Shown here in pieces: positions 32,922-41,818 of a stretch of 64,000 bases of DNA (position 1 is its first letter; every line of letters begins with the position of its first letter). Location: positions 1-64,000 of the forward strand of contig JANQFG010000096.1 of the NCBI GenBank assembly GCA_028277985.1, written 5' to 3'. Source of the DNA: a bacterium (GTDB lineage Bacteria; Desulfobacterota; DSWW01). The translations under genes and the position numbers were made by a program. Under the pieces are notes generated by a model. It saw nothing but the letters and a program-made list of their open reading frames with translations, did not search any database and was not told the origin of the DNA.

Positions 32922-35429
32922 ATGACCGAATCTGCGCAGTTCCAGAAAGATGTCGAGGCCTTCGAGAACAAACAGGAATGGTGGTGGGCTGCGGAGAAGA
33001 AGCGCTCCCAGAGACTGGACTACCTGCGCAAGGCGGTCTGGAAGAAAGGCGCCATCGGCGGCAATTACAACCCGGGCATCAAGATCGACATGGAACTGGC
33101 CACCCTGTTCACCGACACCTACTTCAGCGAGGATGCGAAACACGACGAGCAGATGATGAGAAAGGCGAAGGCCCTCGCGCATGTGCTCGACAACATCAGC
33201 ATCTTTATCACGGACCGGGCCCAGATCGTCGGCTATGTGGGCAGCGCACCCCATACCATTGCCTGGCGCGTCGACGGGGCCAGCATGGTGAATGAAGAGG
33301 TGTACAACGAGCCAGGAATTCACGCCGAGCCTGAGGAAGAGTCTCTCAAAAAGGTGGCTGAGCTCTGCTCGCAGTGGGCCGGCGAGGCGGCCATCGACAA
33401 GCTCGCTCGCCTGCTCGATCCGGAGGACGCGGTCAAATTCATGAGCGGCGCAATCGGCTGGGGCACCCCGACCTCCGCCTTCGGGTACTCGGGCAAGGAC
33501 TACGAATACTTCATGACGGGCAAGCGGGGCTTCGAGGATATCATCCAGGAGATCGAAGAGAACCTCGAGAAGGCCGAAGAGAAGACCATCGGTGTGCCCG
33601 GGCCCGAACTCCTGCCCCTTTACAAGAAGATCCAGAACTGGGATGCCATGAGGATCGTGCTGGAAGCGGCGATCCGGTTCGCGAAGCGCTACGCGCGGCT
33701 CGCCCGGATCGTGGCCGAAAGTTTCGAAAGCGATCCGGGACGAAAGGAAGAGTTGCTTCGGATCGCGGAGACCTGCGAACGGGTTCCGGCGAAACCTCCA
33801 CGGAACCTTCAAGAGTCGCTCCAGCTGGACCATTTCGTCCAGGTCCTCGTCCGCTTCGAGGCTTACGAAGGTGCATGGCCTGCCCGACCCGACTACTATC
33901 ACGGCCCTTACTATGACAAGGACGTGAATGTGGACGAGACGCTTACCAAGGAAGAGGCCCTGGATCTCGTGGGCGAATTCCTGATCCGTGCCTATGAGGT
34001 AGGCATGTTCGGGCCAAGGTGGGGCCGAGAGGGTCTCCAGGGGATCACGGGTACCTGGGTGTGGACCCTGGGCGGAGTCAAACCCGACGGCTCGGACGCA
34101 TGTAACGACATGACCGTTGCGATGCTGCAGGCAGCGAGGCTTGTGCGCGTTTCCAACCCGACCTTCGGCTTCCGTTGGCACCCAAAGGTGAGTGATGAGG
34201 TGATGCGCGAGTGCTTCGAATGCATCCGCCAGGGCCTGGGATACCCCTCCATGCGGAACGATCCGGTGCTGGTTCAGAACGCGATGCACTGGCACGGGCA
34301 TCCGCTCGAGGAAGCGAGACTGTGGGTCCACCAGGCTTGCATGTCACCGTGTCCCACCACGAAGCACGGGGCCCAGCCGATGCGCATGGCCTCGGCCACT
34401 GCGAATTGTGCCAAGATCGTCGAATACGCCTTGAGTGACGGCTACGACCGGGTGGTGTCCATGCAGATGGGGCCCAGGACCGGGAACCCAAGAGAGTTCA
34501 CCGACTTCGAACAACTCTTCCAGGCATGGGTCAAACAGATGGAGTGGCTCTTCAGCACCCTTGTGCGCACGGTGAATCTGGGGCGCTACATGGATCCGGA
34601 GCTCTACGGCAGACCGCTTCTTTCGGCGATCTCGGAACGCTCGGTGGAATCCGGCCTGGATATCGTCAACCCCGAGGGGGAGAGAGGAAACTGCTGGATC
34701 ACAGCCTTCACCTGGGTGGAAAATGCGGACAGTCTCGCGGCCGTGAAGAAGCTCGTCTTCGACCAGAAGAAGTACACCATGGATCAACTGATCACCGCCA
34801 TGGAGGCGAACTGGGAAGGCTACGAAAAGATGCGCCTGGACTTCGTCAGGAATGCACCCAAGTGGGGCAATGACGACGACTATGTAGACGAGATCATGAT
34901 TCGCTGCCTCAGGGAATGCGCGCGCTTCTCCAGGGTGATCAAGTGTCCGAGCGGGAACAGCTGGCCCATACTTCCGGAGAACGTGAGTGGGAACATTCAC
35001 TACGCGAACGTCGTGGGCCCCCTTCCGAACGGGCGAAGACTCGGCGATGCCCTGTACGACGGCGGCATCTCCCCCGGGCCGGGGCTGGACAAGAAAGGGC
35101 CAACCGCCGTGCTCAAGTCCTGCGGCAAGATCGATCACGTTGCGGACGGGCGGGCCTTCCTGTTGAACCAGCGGCTCTCCCCGACGCAGCTCGAGGGGGA
35201 AAAGGGCTACCAGCTCTGGAAGGCGTACATGAAGACCTGGTCCGAGCTCGGGCTCGACCATGTTCAGTTCAACATGGTCTCGGACAAGACCCTGCGCGCC
35301 GCGCAGAGGGACCCGGAAAAGTACTCCGAGGTGATCGTGAGGGTGGCCGGCTACAGCGCCCACTTCGTCGACATCAGCAGGAAGACTCAGGACAACATCA
35401 TACAGAGAACCGTTCAGGGGATCGGATGA
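32922..35429 (+). CDS. Glycyl radical enzyme 2, alkyl-/benzylsuccinate synthase family catalytic subunit
   Basis: This is an 835 aa protein from MTESAQFQKD. The longer ORF start would lie upstream of the predicted transcription start, and the chosen one gives exactly the length of GRE1 and GRE3. Thiyl Cys473 lies in HQACMSPCPTTKHG, glycyl Gly810 in VRVAGYSAHF. Most of the sequence is co-linear with the other two, but the residues just after the Cys differ: TTKHGAQPM instead of PPTKHGNQPF. It stands alone: no BssB/BssC-like or activase gene is adjacent. It must borrow these from the other operons, or act without them. Substrate unknown. Confidence 0.93.
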   Translation: MTESAQFQKDVEAFENKQEWWWAAEKKRSQRLDYLRKAVWKKGAIGGNYNPGIKIDMELATLFTDTYFSEDAKHDEQMMRKAKALAHVLDNISIFITDRAQIVGYVGSAPHTIAWRVDGASMVNEEVYNEPGIHAEPEEESLKKVAELCSQWAGEAAIDKLARLLDPEDAVKFMSGAIGWGTPTSAFGYSGKDYEYFMTGKRGFEDIIQEIEENLEKAEEKTIGVPGPELLPLYKKIQNWDAMRIVLEAAIRFAKRYARLARIVAESFESDPGRKEELLRIAETCERVPAKPPRNLQESLQLDHFVQVLVRFEAYEGAWPARPDYYHGPYYDKDVNVDETLTKEEALDLVGEFLIRAYEVGMFGPRWGREGLQGITGTWVWTLGGVKPDGSDACNDMTVAMLQAARLVRVSNPTFGFRWHPKVSDEVMRECFECIRQGLGYPSMRNDPVLVQNAMHWHGHPLEEARLWVHQACMSPCPTTKHGAQPMRMASATANCAKIVEYALSDGYDRVVSMQMGPRTGNPREFTDFEQLFQAWVKQMEWLFSTLVRTVNLGRYMDPELYGRPLLSAISERSVESGLDIVNPEGERGNCWITAFTWVENADSLAAVKKLVFDQKKYTMDQLITAMEANWEGYEKMRLDFVRNAPKWGNDDDYVDEIMIRCLRECARFSRVIKCPSGNSWPILPENVSGNIHYANVVGPLPNGRRLGDALYDGGISPGPGLDKKGPTAVLKSCGKIDHVADGRAFLLNQRLSPTQLEGEKGYQLWKAYMKTWSELGLDHVQFNMVSDKTLRAAQRDPEKYSEVIVRVAGYSAHFVDISRKTQDNIIQRTVQGIG

Positions 35430-35484
35430 TCGGAAATCCGGACACCGGCCCGCAAGGTGCGTCGAGGTTCCTGTACTCTGCGGG

Positions 35485-35739
35485 CTACGGTCCGTCTTGG
35501 ACCACGCAGAGACCGTAGCAGTCCCCGAGTTTTTCGCTGCATTGGGAGAAACAGGTCTTCCTGGCCCGCTTGTTCTCGCCTTTTACGCAGCCTGAAATAC
35601 ACCAGCTGTGAAGCTTCTGGCAGTGTTGGGCACACTCCACTCCCTCGCTGGTCCGAAAGGCGGGCATATCCGGCAGGGGCTGGACCCTGGAGCAGCCCAC
35701 GATCAGGATCACCATAAACGCGAGAGAGTACTTCCTCAA
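35485..35739 (-). CDS. Small Cys-rich lipoprotein
   Basis: The 84 aa protein has a lipoprotein signal (MRKYSLAFMVILIVGC), so the mature protein would be about 69 aa anchored at Cys16. Mature cysteines form an eight-Cys pattern (ECAQHCQKLHSWCISGC and CFSQCSEKLGDCYGLC) suggestive of disulfides or a metal site in the envelope. I recognise no family. It faces GRE2 tail to tail; an 8-bp inverted repeat (CTACGGTC/GACCGTAG, 35485-35518) overlaps its 3' end. Confidence 0.6.
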   Translation of the reverse strand: MRKYSLAFMVILIVGCSRVQPLPDMPAFRTSEGVECAQHCQKLHSWCISGCVKGENKRARKTCFSQCSEKLGDCYGLCVVQDGP

Positions 35740-35980
35740 GGTTTCGTCTCCCCTTCTTTCTGCCCCCCTTCTCCAGACCCTTCAGGCCGCCGCGTCACAG
35801 GTCCCTACCCCTCTATCCTTTCATGCTTATGCTGTCAAGGGAGGTTGAAACAAGGAGCGAATATCTCCGGCATGGCGCGCAAACTCACCTAACCTGGCAA
35901 CCATGTGGGCGGGACCGCGCCAGCCCCAGGAGACTTGGGAGACAAGCAAGAGGTACGAATTCGTCTGTCTAGACGGAATC

Positions 35981-36529
35981 CTACTGCGCGAGGGGAATGA
36001 ACGTGATCTTCTTCACCCCGGCACTCGCCTCGGCGAAACCGCCGCTGTTCTTCATTGTGAAGACCGACATCCCCGCCCGGTCGCTTATGTTGGCGGAATT
36101 CGTGTCGTGAGGCCCGAAGGCGGCCGCCTGCTGGGTCGCGACCGTTTCGATGTCTCTGAACTGATTCATGGTCGCTTCATTGTCGAAAAAGATCACCTCT
36201 GCGTAGCTTCCCCCTCCGATCTGCACACCCAGGGTGAGGTGGGTCATCTTCACTTTTCCAACCAGCTTCTTCTGCTCGTAGACCAGACCTTCGCCATAGG
36301 CCCCACCGACCATGGCTGCGCCTTTCTCGATCCGGGGGAAGACCATGTATCCGTATGCGGTCTCGAAGAGGTCGGCGGCTCGGGGTTCCTGGATCTCGAA
36401 ACGCTGAATCGTTTCTTTCACCTCGTCCGTTATATCCTCCTGCCAGGCAAAACAAGGTGAACCGGCAAAGACCAGAAAAGCCATTGCAAGGAAGCACACG
36501 GATCGGAACTTCTTCAAGGTCATCTGCAT
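35981..36529 (-). CDS. SYLF (YSC84-like) domain protein, secreted
   Basis: The protein is 182 aa starting MQMTLKKFRSVCFLAMAFLV with a signal peptide ending near CFAWQ. The earlier TTG start is less likely. The SYLF (DUF500/Ysc84) lipid-binding domain is visible in GYMVFPRIEKGAAMVGGAYGEGLVY and VQIGGGSYAEVIFFDNEAT. Bacterial members are periplasmic and poorly characterised, probably lipid-associated. It is a single gene with no operon partner. Confidence 0.85.
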   Translation of the reverse strand: MQMTLKKFRSVCFLAMAFLVFAGSPCFAWQEDITDEVKETIQRFEIQEPRAADLFETAYGYMVFPRIEKGAAMVGGAYGEGLVYEQKKLVGKVKMTHLTLGVQIGGGSYAEVIFFDNEATMNQFRDIETVATQQAAAFGPHDTNSANISDRAGMSVFTMKNSGGFAEASAGVKKITFIPLAQ

Positions 36530-36596
36530 AGCTCGGCACCCCACTGTTTCTTTTCTCAACAAGGTTAGCGATCTTTCCTATATTTTAGATAACATA

Positions 36597-36636
36597 CTTT
36601 TGATGTAGAGCCAACTCTTTTGATGTAAAAGCAACT
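36597..36636. repeat. Tandem 20-bp direct repeat upstream of the SYLF gene
   Basis: CTTTTGATGTAGAGCCAACT and CTTTTGATGTAAAAGCAACT lie back to back in an A/T-rich gap, about 70 bp upstream of the SYLF start. Two adjacent operator sites are plausible. Confidence 0.45.
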
Positions 36637-36803
36637 CTGGTGGATTCACCGTTCCAGGCGTTTCCGGGGACCGGCCCCGCCCCCTCGTGGGAAACAGCCT
36701 TCGGGCTCCCCTTCCCTGCAAGATATTCTCAGTAAATTCAATATGTTAATATATATGTACTGCCATCTCGTATCCACAGCGCAGCCACGCGTCTCAGAAT
36801 GGG

Positions 36804-37820
36804 TCACAGACCGTTCGGCTTGATGATCACCTTGATCGAATCCTTCCCCTCCATCACCAACTCAAAGCCCCTGACCACATCCTCGAGGGGAAGCAGGTGG
36901 GTGATCATATCCTCGACCCCCACCTTTCCGCTGCCGATCAGATCCATGGCCTCGGCGATATCGGGCGGCCCGCAATAATAGGATGTGAGCATTCTGATTT
37001 CTTTCATCCAGAAATCGTTGATCGGGGCGGTCACCTCCTTGTCGGGACCTGGAACCGTGAAAAAGATGATCGCGCCCCCCTTGTCCACGCATTGCCAGGC
37101 CTGCTCAAATGCCGGTGGCGCTGCGGTGCACATGATGATCACGTCCGCCTTGCGACCACTCCTCTTTATCAGTTCCGAGGGCACGTCAGCCATGGCATCG
37201 AGGACGATATCCGCACCGAACTCCGATGCAGCTCGCCTTCGTTGCTCCTGGGTGTCGGTCGCTACGATTCGGCAGCACCTGTACCTTGCGACTTTGATAT
37301 GCATCAGGCCGGACATCCCGCAACCCATCACCATGACCGTCTGGTCCTGCCTGAGCCCGGCCAGCCGCTGTGCCCTGACCACACATGCCAGCGGTTCGAT
37401 GAATGTGCTCTGATCGTAAGAGATCTGTTCAGGTAGAGGATAGACGCCGTGCTCGACCAGCGCAGCCGGTACGAGCACGTATTCTGAAAGTCCGCCCGGC
37501 AGTCGATCCTTCACTACCGAACACACCGGATGGTGTCCTTCCTTGCAGTCCTTGCACTTCATACAGGGGACCTTGGGAGGGACAAACACTCGGTCGCCGA
37601 CTTCGAGGCCGTCGACACCGTGTCCCAACTCAACGATCTGGGCGCCGATCTCGTGGCCGGGCACCAGCGGCGCCCGCGGAAGACGGTACCACTCGACAAT
37701 ATCGCTGCCGCAAATCCCGCAGGAAAGGATCTTGAGAAGGATCTCGCCGGGTCCCGGAACAGGCCGGGGGACGTCTTCAATGCGAATATCCCTATTGTTG
37801 TACCACCTTGCAAGCTTCAT
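36804..37820 (-). CDS. Zinc-dependent medium-chain alcohol dehydrogenase
   Basis: The protein is 338 aa from MKLARWYNNRDIRIEDVPRP; the ORF opens earlier, but this matches the family start. The catalytic zinc site is CGICGSD, the structural zinc lobe CMKCKDCKEGHHPVC, and the nucleotide-binding loop VMGCGMSGLMHIKVA. It resembles sorbitol or threonine dehydrogenases and other NAD-dependent polyol dehydrogenases. The substrate cannot be assigned. Its start region faces a divergent secreted PHP protein. Confidence 0.88.
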   Translation of the reverse strand: MKLARWYNNRDIRIEDVPRPVPGPGEILLKILSCGICGSDIVEWYRLPRAPLVPGHEIGAQIVELGHGVDGLEVGDRVFVPPKVPCMKCKDCKEGHHPVCSVVKDRLPGGLSEYVLVPAALVEHGVYPLPEQISYDQSTFIEPLACVVRAQRLAGLRQDQTVMVMGCGMSGLMHIKVARYRCCRIVATDTQEQRRRAASEFGADIVLDAMADVPSELIKRSGRKADVIIMCTAAPPAFEQAWQCVDKGGAIIFFTVPGPDKEVTAPINDFWMKEIRMLTSYYCGPPDIAEAMDLIGSGKVGVEDMITHLLPLEDVVRGFELVMEGKDSIKVIIKPNGL

Positions 37821-38050
37821 TTGGTGCGGTCTCCAGTGATTCCTGCGACCCAAGCATAGGTCTCTGTCCGAGGCAAATCAAGAGGAACGAGTCCCGGATG
37901 ATCCGCCTCGTAGTCATTGCGTTCCTCGCTTTCCGTCCCTCACGCAGCCCCCACAACATATCGGACCTCCGCCTCTTTGACACAAGAGTTCCCTCTGCCG
38001 TACTCTGTTATGAAACAAAACAATATTCCTATCGACAAACCATAACTGCT

Positions 38051-41000
38051 ATGGGCGAGCGAAGTGAAATGAGGCTCATGATCTCTCTGCTTGCCGTGCT
38101 GGTTGCCGCGCTGGTCTCGCCTTGTGCCGTCGTGTTCGTTTCCGCCGAGTCGTTCGAAGCTGCATGGACAGCAGGGGCCCGGCTTCCCGTGAAGGCCGGC
38201 GGCGATCCTCCCGGAGACGTCAGGATCACCGGCGACATTCATCAGCAGTTCACTCAGCCCTCCGCGGCCTACGATGCTCAAGCCGATCGGGTATGGGTCG
38301 CCTATGTCCGGGTCGTCGACTTTGACGAGGCCGAGACGCGGCAGGACCAGGTCGTTGTGCGGTCCAAGGCGCCCACCGCTTCGGAGTGGGACGCCGGGAC
38401 GATCCTCCTGGCAGGACCCGGCACAAGGAAGTTCGCTCCGGAAATCTCCGTGAGCCCGGCGGGAACCGCCTGGGTCGCCGCGGCCGTCATGGATGGAAAC
38501 GACAACTGGGACGTTCGTCTGTTCAGGAAGCCGTCCATCGCATCGGGATTCGAGGAGGTTCCCTTCCACAGCGATCCGGGGAAGATGGAGTTTCGGCCCC
38601 ACGTGGCAGCCGGGAGGTTCGGGGCCTGGGTTGTCTATGAGGCCTGGGAAGAGACGGTCTCCTCCGACAAGGCCCACGCCGTCAGGATCGAGGCCAAGTA
38701 TTGTTCGGACACTTCCGGGGGTTGCTCGGCCCCCTTCCTGCTGAGCACGGCGGGACAGAACTACCGTCCCAGGGCCCTTCAACCCTGCGACGGCGAGGCT
38801 TGCGGAACGGCCGGAAAGAGGTGCGCCCTGGCTGTCGTGTGGGACTCCTACCGAGACGAGCCGGAGGACCTGGACGGCGACGGACTCCGCGAGGACGACA
38901 ACTACAACATCATGATGCGGAGGGTCTACCTGAACGACGGTGGACTGCCCCCGGACGGATGCTCCCCCCGCTCCAGCCTGACCTGCTCCGAAGAAGAGGC
39001 TCTCACCACAGACGGCATGCAGGATACGCAGGCGGACGTGATGGAAGACATGCAGGGCAACATCTGGGTGGCGTGGCTCAAGACGCGGCACATGGAGACA
39101 GCCCCGGACAACGGCTTCCGGGATGTCCACGTCATGTTCCACGAACCTCCCGGGACCTCGGGCTCCCTGAACTGGCCCGCTGATTCCTGGAGGGTTCCCC
39201 TCGGCGCGGACCCGGTCTGCGATGGCGGGGAGTGCCGCACCGAAGAGGCTGTCTCTGTGAGCACATGGGACCTGCGTGAACACCACCGGAACCCGGATGA
39301 CGCGGGCTCCGGATGTTTCACGAATCTGAGCCCGATCGGCTTGTGGAACATCCGAAACCGTCCCGCCCTCGTTCACGACAGTTCCAACAGGGTCTGGATC
39401 CTGTTCGGTGCGGGCGGATACCTCTTCACGAAGGTGCAGGACGGAACGGCATGGGCCCTGAACAATGCCATCTATTCTTCCCAGTCCAGTCTGCTACCGC
39501 TGACTCCGGACAACAGCTGTGAGCCCGGATGGTGGGCGGTGAACTGTGATGGGCAGGCCTACTGCACCACGGCCCCTGCCCGGTTGTGCATCCGGTCTTA
39601 CAGAGCCCTGCAGGTTCCCCCCGGTTCGTCGCGTACCGAGGACAGCCTATTCCTGATGATCGAGACTCTCTCCGGCGTTCTGCAGAGCCGAAGGATCGGG
39701 ATCGGCGCCCTGCGGCAGACGGCCTGCACCTACGGACCGGCCAACTCCTTGCAGAGGCAGGAACAGATTCGCCCGGCGTTCGCCCGGGACGAGCGGATCG
39801 CCGGATCCATCTATTTCGCGGGAGACGCGCACGGCCACAGCGTTGACATATCGGACGGGGTCGACCCGTCGGACGCCATGATGAACTACGCCAGGGACGT
39901 GGCCAAGCTGGACTTCTATGCCCTGACCGACCACGCGGAGTGGTCAGCGTACAGGCCCGGCTGGGAAGCGTACTGCGCCACGCTGGCGGAACGGTTCCAC
40001 GAAGACGGCAGATTCGTGGTCTTTGACGGGTACGAGTTCTCCTCCCTGAACACGACGAAGTACCTCGTCCCATCCGGAGATCCGGAAAGCCGCTACACGG
40101 TGAAGATACCCCTCCCCGTCAACGATCCGGGAGAGCCCTCCGACGGGTACCCGTATCGAGACGGCCACCGTATCGTCCTGTATGAGACCCCACTTCCCGA
40201 TCGTTTCTGCTCCTTCATCCCGGAGGCGGGCAACCTGCGCCCCATGTCGGTCTACGAGTTGTCCAAGCGGCTGTTAGTGCTTTGGCCTACGGTCCCTTCG
40301 CTGGTCTCGTCGCACAACATGCTCGAGACGATGGGGCTGGGCAACTATTTCGGCCACATGAACGATCCGGACCAGACCCCGGCGGGGTTCGGTACTGCGG
40401 CCACCTGGTTGGAACCGGGCTACGAGATCGCTTCTCATAACGGGACGGCCGAAGAGGCGACGGCTCTGTGGCTGGGGCTCCCGACACCGCCTGATTCAAC
40501 GGAACGACCTGCTGACCCGCCGGGAGGCAGCGTGCAGTATGTTCCGGCCCCGCTGCGGGCAGAGCTCTTCGGGCTCGAGGAACCGACCTACCCGCACTAC
40601 TACTCGTACAGACAACTGCTGAACGGGGGCAGGAAACTGGGGGTGATCGGTAACTCGGACGCCCACAGCATACAATCCTTGGGGAGAGACCGGACGTACG
40701 TGCTGGCCCCCCGCCTCACACGCCGGGATATCATGGCGTCCGTACGGGCCCGGTTGACTTATGCAACGGACGGCCGCGGGGATTCGGCGGACCTACTGGA
40801 TGGTCCGGAGGGCGTTTCGACGGACTGGACCTTCCCAACCTTCCGGATCGACACCTCCCTGGTGAAGGAAGACAGCACGGTCGTGCTGATGGGACAGGAA
40901 GTCATCATTCGCAAGGCGCTGGAGAACACCTTCAGCGTATTTGGAGACTGCTCCACCCGGGCCGGCGTCGGCATGCAGGGGGGGGCCGTTGTTTGCGTGA

Positions 41001-41194
41001 GGATGGGGCAACTGAACCAGCCCGGACCGATCGGCGAAATCCTTGTCCAACTGGATGCGGATCAGGTTTCGCGTTTCCTGCTTCCCTTCGAAACCGCCTC
41101 CTTCGAACCCGGTACCTACGCGATCTATCTACGGGTCGAGAACCGCGAAGGGTCCCGGGCCTGGACCTCACCTTTCTTTGTCACCTTCGAGTAG
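38051..41194 (+). CDS. Large secreted DUF3604-like PHP-family protein
   Basis: The protein is about 1047 aa; the start is uncertain, ATG 38051 or 38069. The signal peptide is MRLMISLLAVLVAALVSPCA. The first 600 residues contain repeated blade-like segments (DRVWVAYVRVVDF; GNIWVAWLKTRH), suggesting a beta-propeller, with many Cys. The C-terminal region carries PHP metal-binding signatures GDAHGHS, LTDHAEW and NSDAHSIQSLGRDRT, as in DUF3604 phosphoesterases. The export signal and Cys suggest an envelope or extracellular hydrolase. It is not linked by operon to the GRE genes. Confidence 0.7.
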   Translation: MGERSEMRLMISLLAVLVAALVSPCAVVFVSAESFEAAWTAGARLPVKAGGDPPGDVRITGDIHQQFTQPSAAYDAQADRVWVAYVRVVDFDEAETRQDQVVVRSKAPTASEWDAGTILLAGPGTRKFAPEISVSPAGTAWVAAAVMDGNDNWDVRLFRKPSIASGFEEVPFHSDPGKMEFRPHVAAGRFGAWVVYEAWEETVSSDKAHAVRIEAKYCSDTSGGCSAPFLLSTAGQNYRPRALQPCDGEACGTAGKRCALAVVWDSYRDEPEDLDGDGLREDDNYNIMMRRVYLNDGGLPPDGCSPRSSLTCSEEEALTTDGMQDTQADVMEDMQGNIWVAWLKTRHMETAPDNGFRDVHVMFHEPPGTSGSLNWPADSWRVPLGADPVCDGGECRTEEAVSVSTWDLREHHRNPDDAGSGCFTNLSPIGLWNIRNRPALVHDSSNRVWILFGAGGYLFTKVQDGTAWALNNAIYSSQSSLLPLTPDNSCEPGWWAVNCDGQAYCTTAPARLCIRSYRALQVPPGSSRTEDSLFLMIETLSGVLQSRRIGIGALRQTACTYGPANSLQRQEQIRPAFARDERIAGSIYFAGDAHGHSVDISDGVDPSDAMMNYARDVAKLDFYALTDHAEWSAYRPGWEAYCATLAERFHEDGRFVVFDGYEFSSLNTTKYLVPSGDPESRYTVKIPLPVNDPGEPSDGYPYRDGHRIVLYETPLPDRFCSFIPEAGNLRPMSVYELSKRLLVLWPTVPSLVSSHNMLETMGLGNYFGHMNDPDQTPAGFGTAATWLEPGYEIASHNGTAEEATALWLGLPTPPDSTERPADPPGGSVQYVPAPLRAELFGLEEPTYPHYYSYRQLLNGGRKLGVIGNSDAHSIQSLGRDRTYVLAPRLTRRDIMASVRARLTYATDGRGDSADLLDGPEGVSTDWTFPTFRIDTSLVKEDSTVVLMGQEVIIRKALENTFSVFGDCSTRAGVGMQGGAVVCVRMGQLNQPGPIGEILVQLDADQVSRFLLPFETASFEPGTYAIYLRVENREGSRAWTSPFFVTFE

Positions 41195-41264
41195 GCTGCC
41201 TCACGCCAACCATCGCGCTATCGGGTTGTAAAGACGGAACCGGTCTCTTGGACAGGCCGACGGC

Positions 41265-41711
41265 CTATTCCACATCCACGATCGGCCGGGCATCCACGAT
41301 ATCGAAGATGACCAGGTGACAATCCTTTTCTTTCCGTGCTTCCGCCTTCTTCTCCAGTTCGGCGTCAAAGCTCGCTTCCCACGTCTTCTCACCGTCCTGG
41401 TCCCTCTTGTGCAGGTAGATCGGATTCCTCGACCAGTCGATCCTCTTGACCTTCAGATAGAGCCGACAGCCCTTGGTCTGTGACGGTTTGTCTCCGGGGA
41501 TGATCACGAGGCAGGATGCGTAGGGATTCTCGTTCAGGTTGGCGTAGGAACGGCACGCGTCCCGCAGCACAAGTGAGACGGTGTGTTCCTCGGTCAGCAC
41601 AGGTGAGCCGAAGACCGCCACGTTCGGCACGCCGTCCTTGTTCGCCGTGCTCAGAATGTTGATCCTCTGTGGGTTGTTCAGATGCGCCTTCACCGTGTCC
41701 GTTACCTTCAT
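41265..41711 (-). CDS. Pyridoxamine 5'-phosphate oxidase-like protein 2
   Basis: The protein is 148 aa from MKVTDTVKAHLNNPQRINIL with AGGGGAGAAG ahead of ATG. It parallels 209-619: NILSTANKDGVPNVAVFGSP, CRSYANLNENP, CRLYLKVKRID and a C-terminal IFDIVDARPIVDVE. The extra segment HKRDQDGEKTWEASFDAELE is unique to this copy. It is the last gene of the GRE3 operon (108 bp after GRE3), just as its paralogue belongs to the GRE1 operon. A flavin-linked role is inference. Confidence 0.75.
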   Translation of the reverse strand: MKVTDTVKAHLNNPQRINILSTANKDGVPNVAVFGSPVLTEEHTVSLVLRDACRSYANLNENPYASCLVIIPGDKPSQTKGCRLYLKVKRIDWSRNPIYLHKRDQDGEKTWEASFDAELEKKAEARKEKDCHLVIFDIVDARPIVDVE

Positions 41712-41818
41712 CTTCTCCCCTTTCTTCCCCCCACGGTGTCGTTGTCTTCGATGCAAAACGGGCAAGCAGCAAGGTCGTTGAGACTTCCTTCCTGCTTGCC
41801 CGGCTGTCCGGTCTTTTC

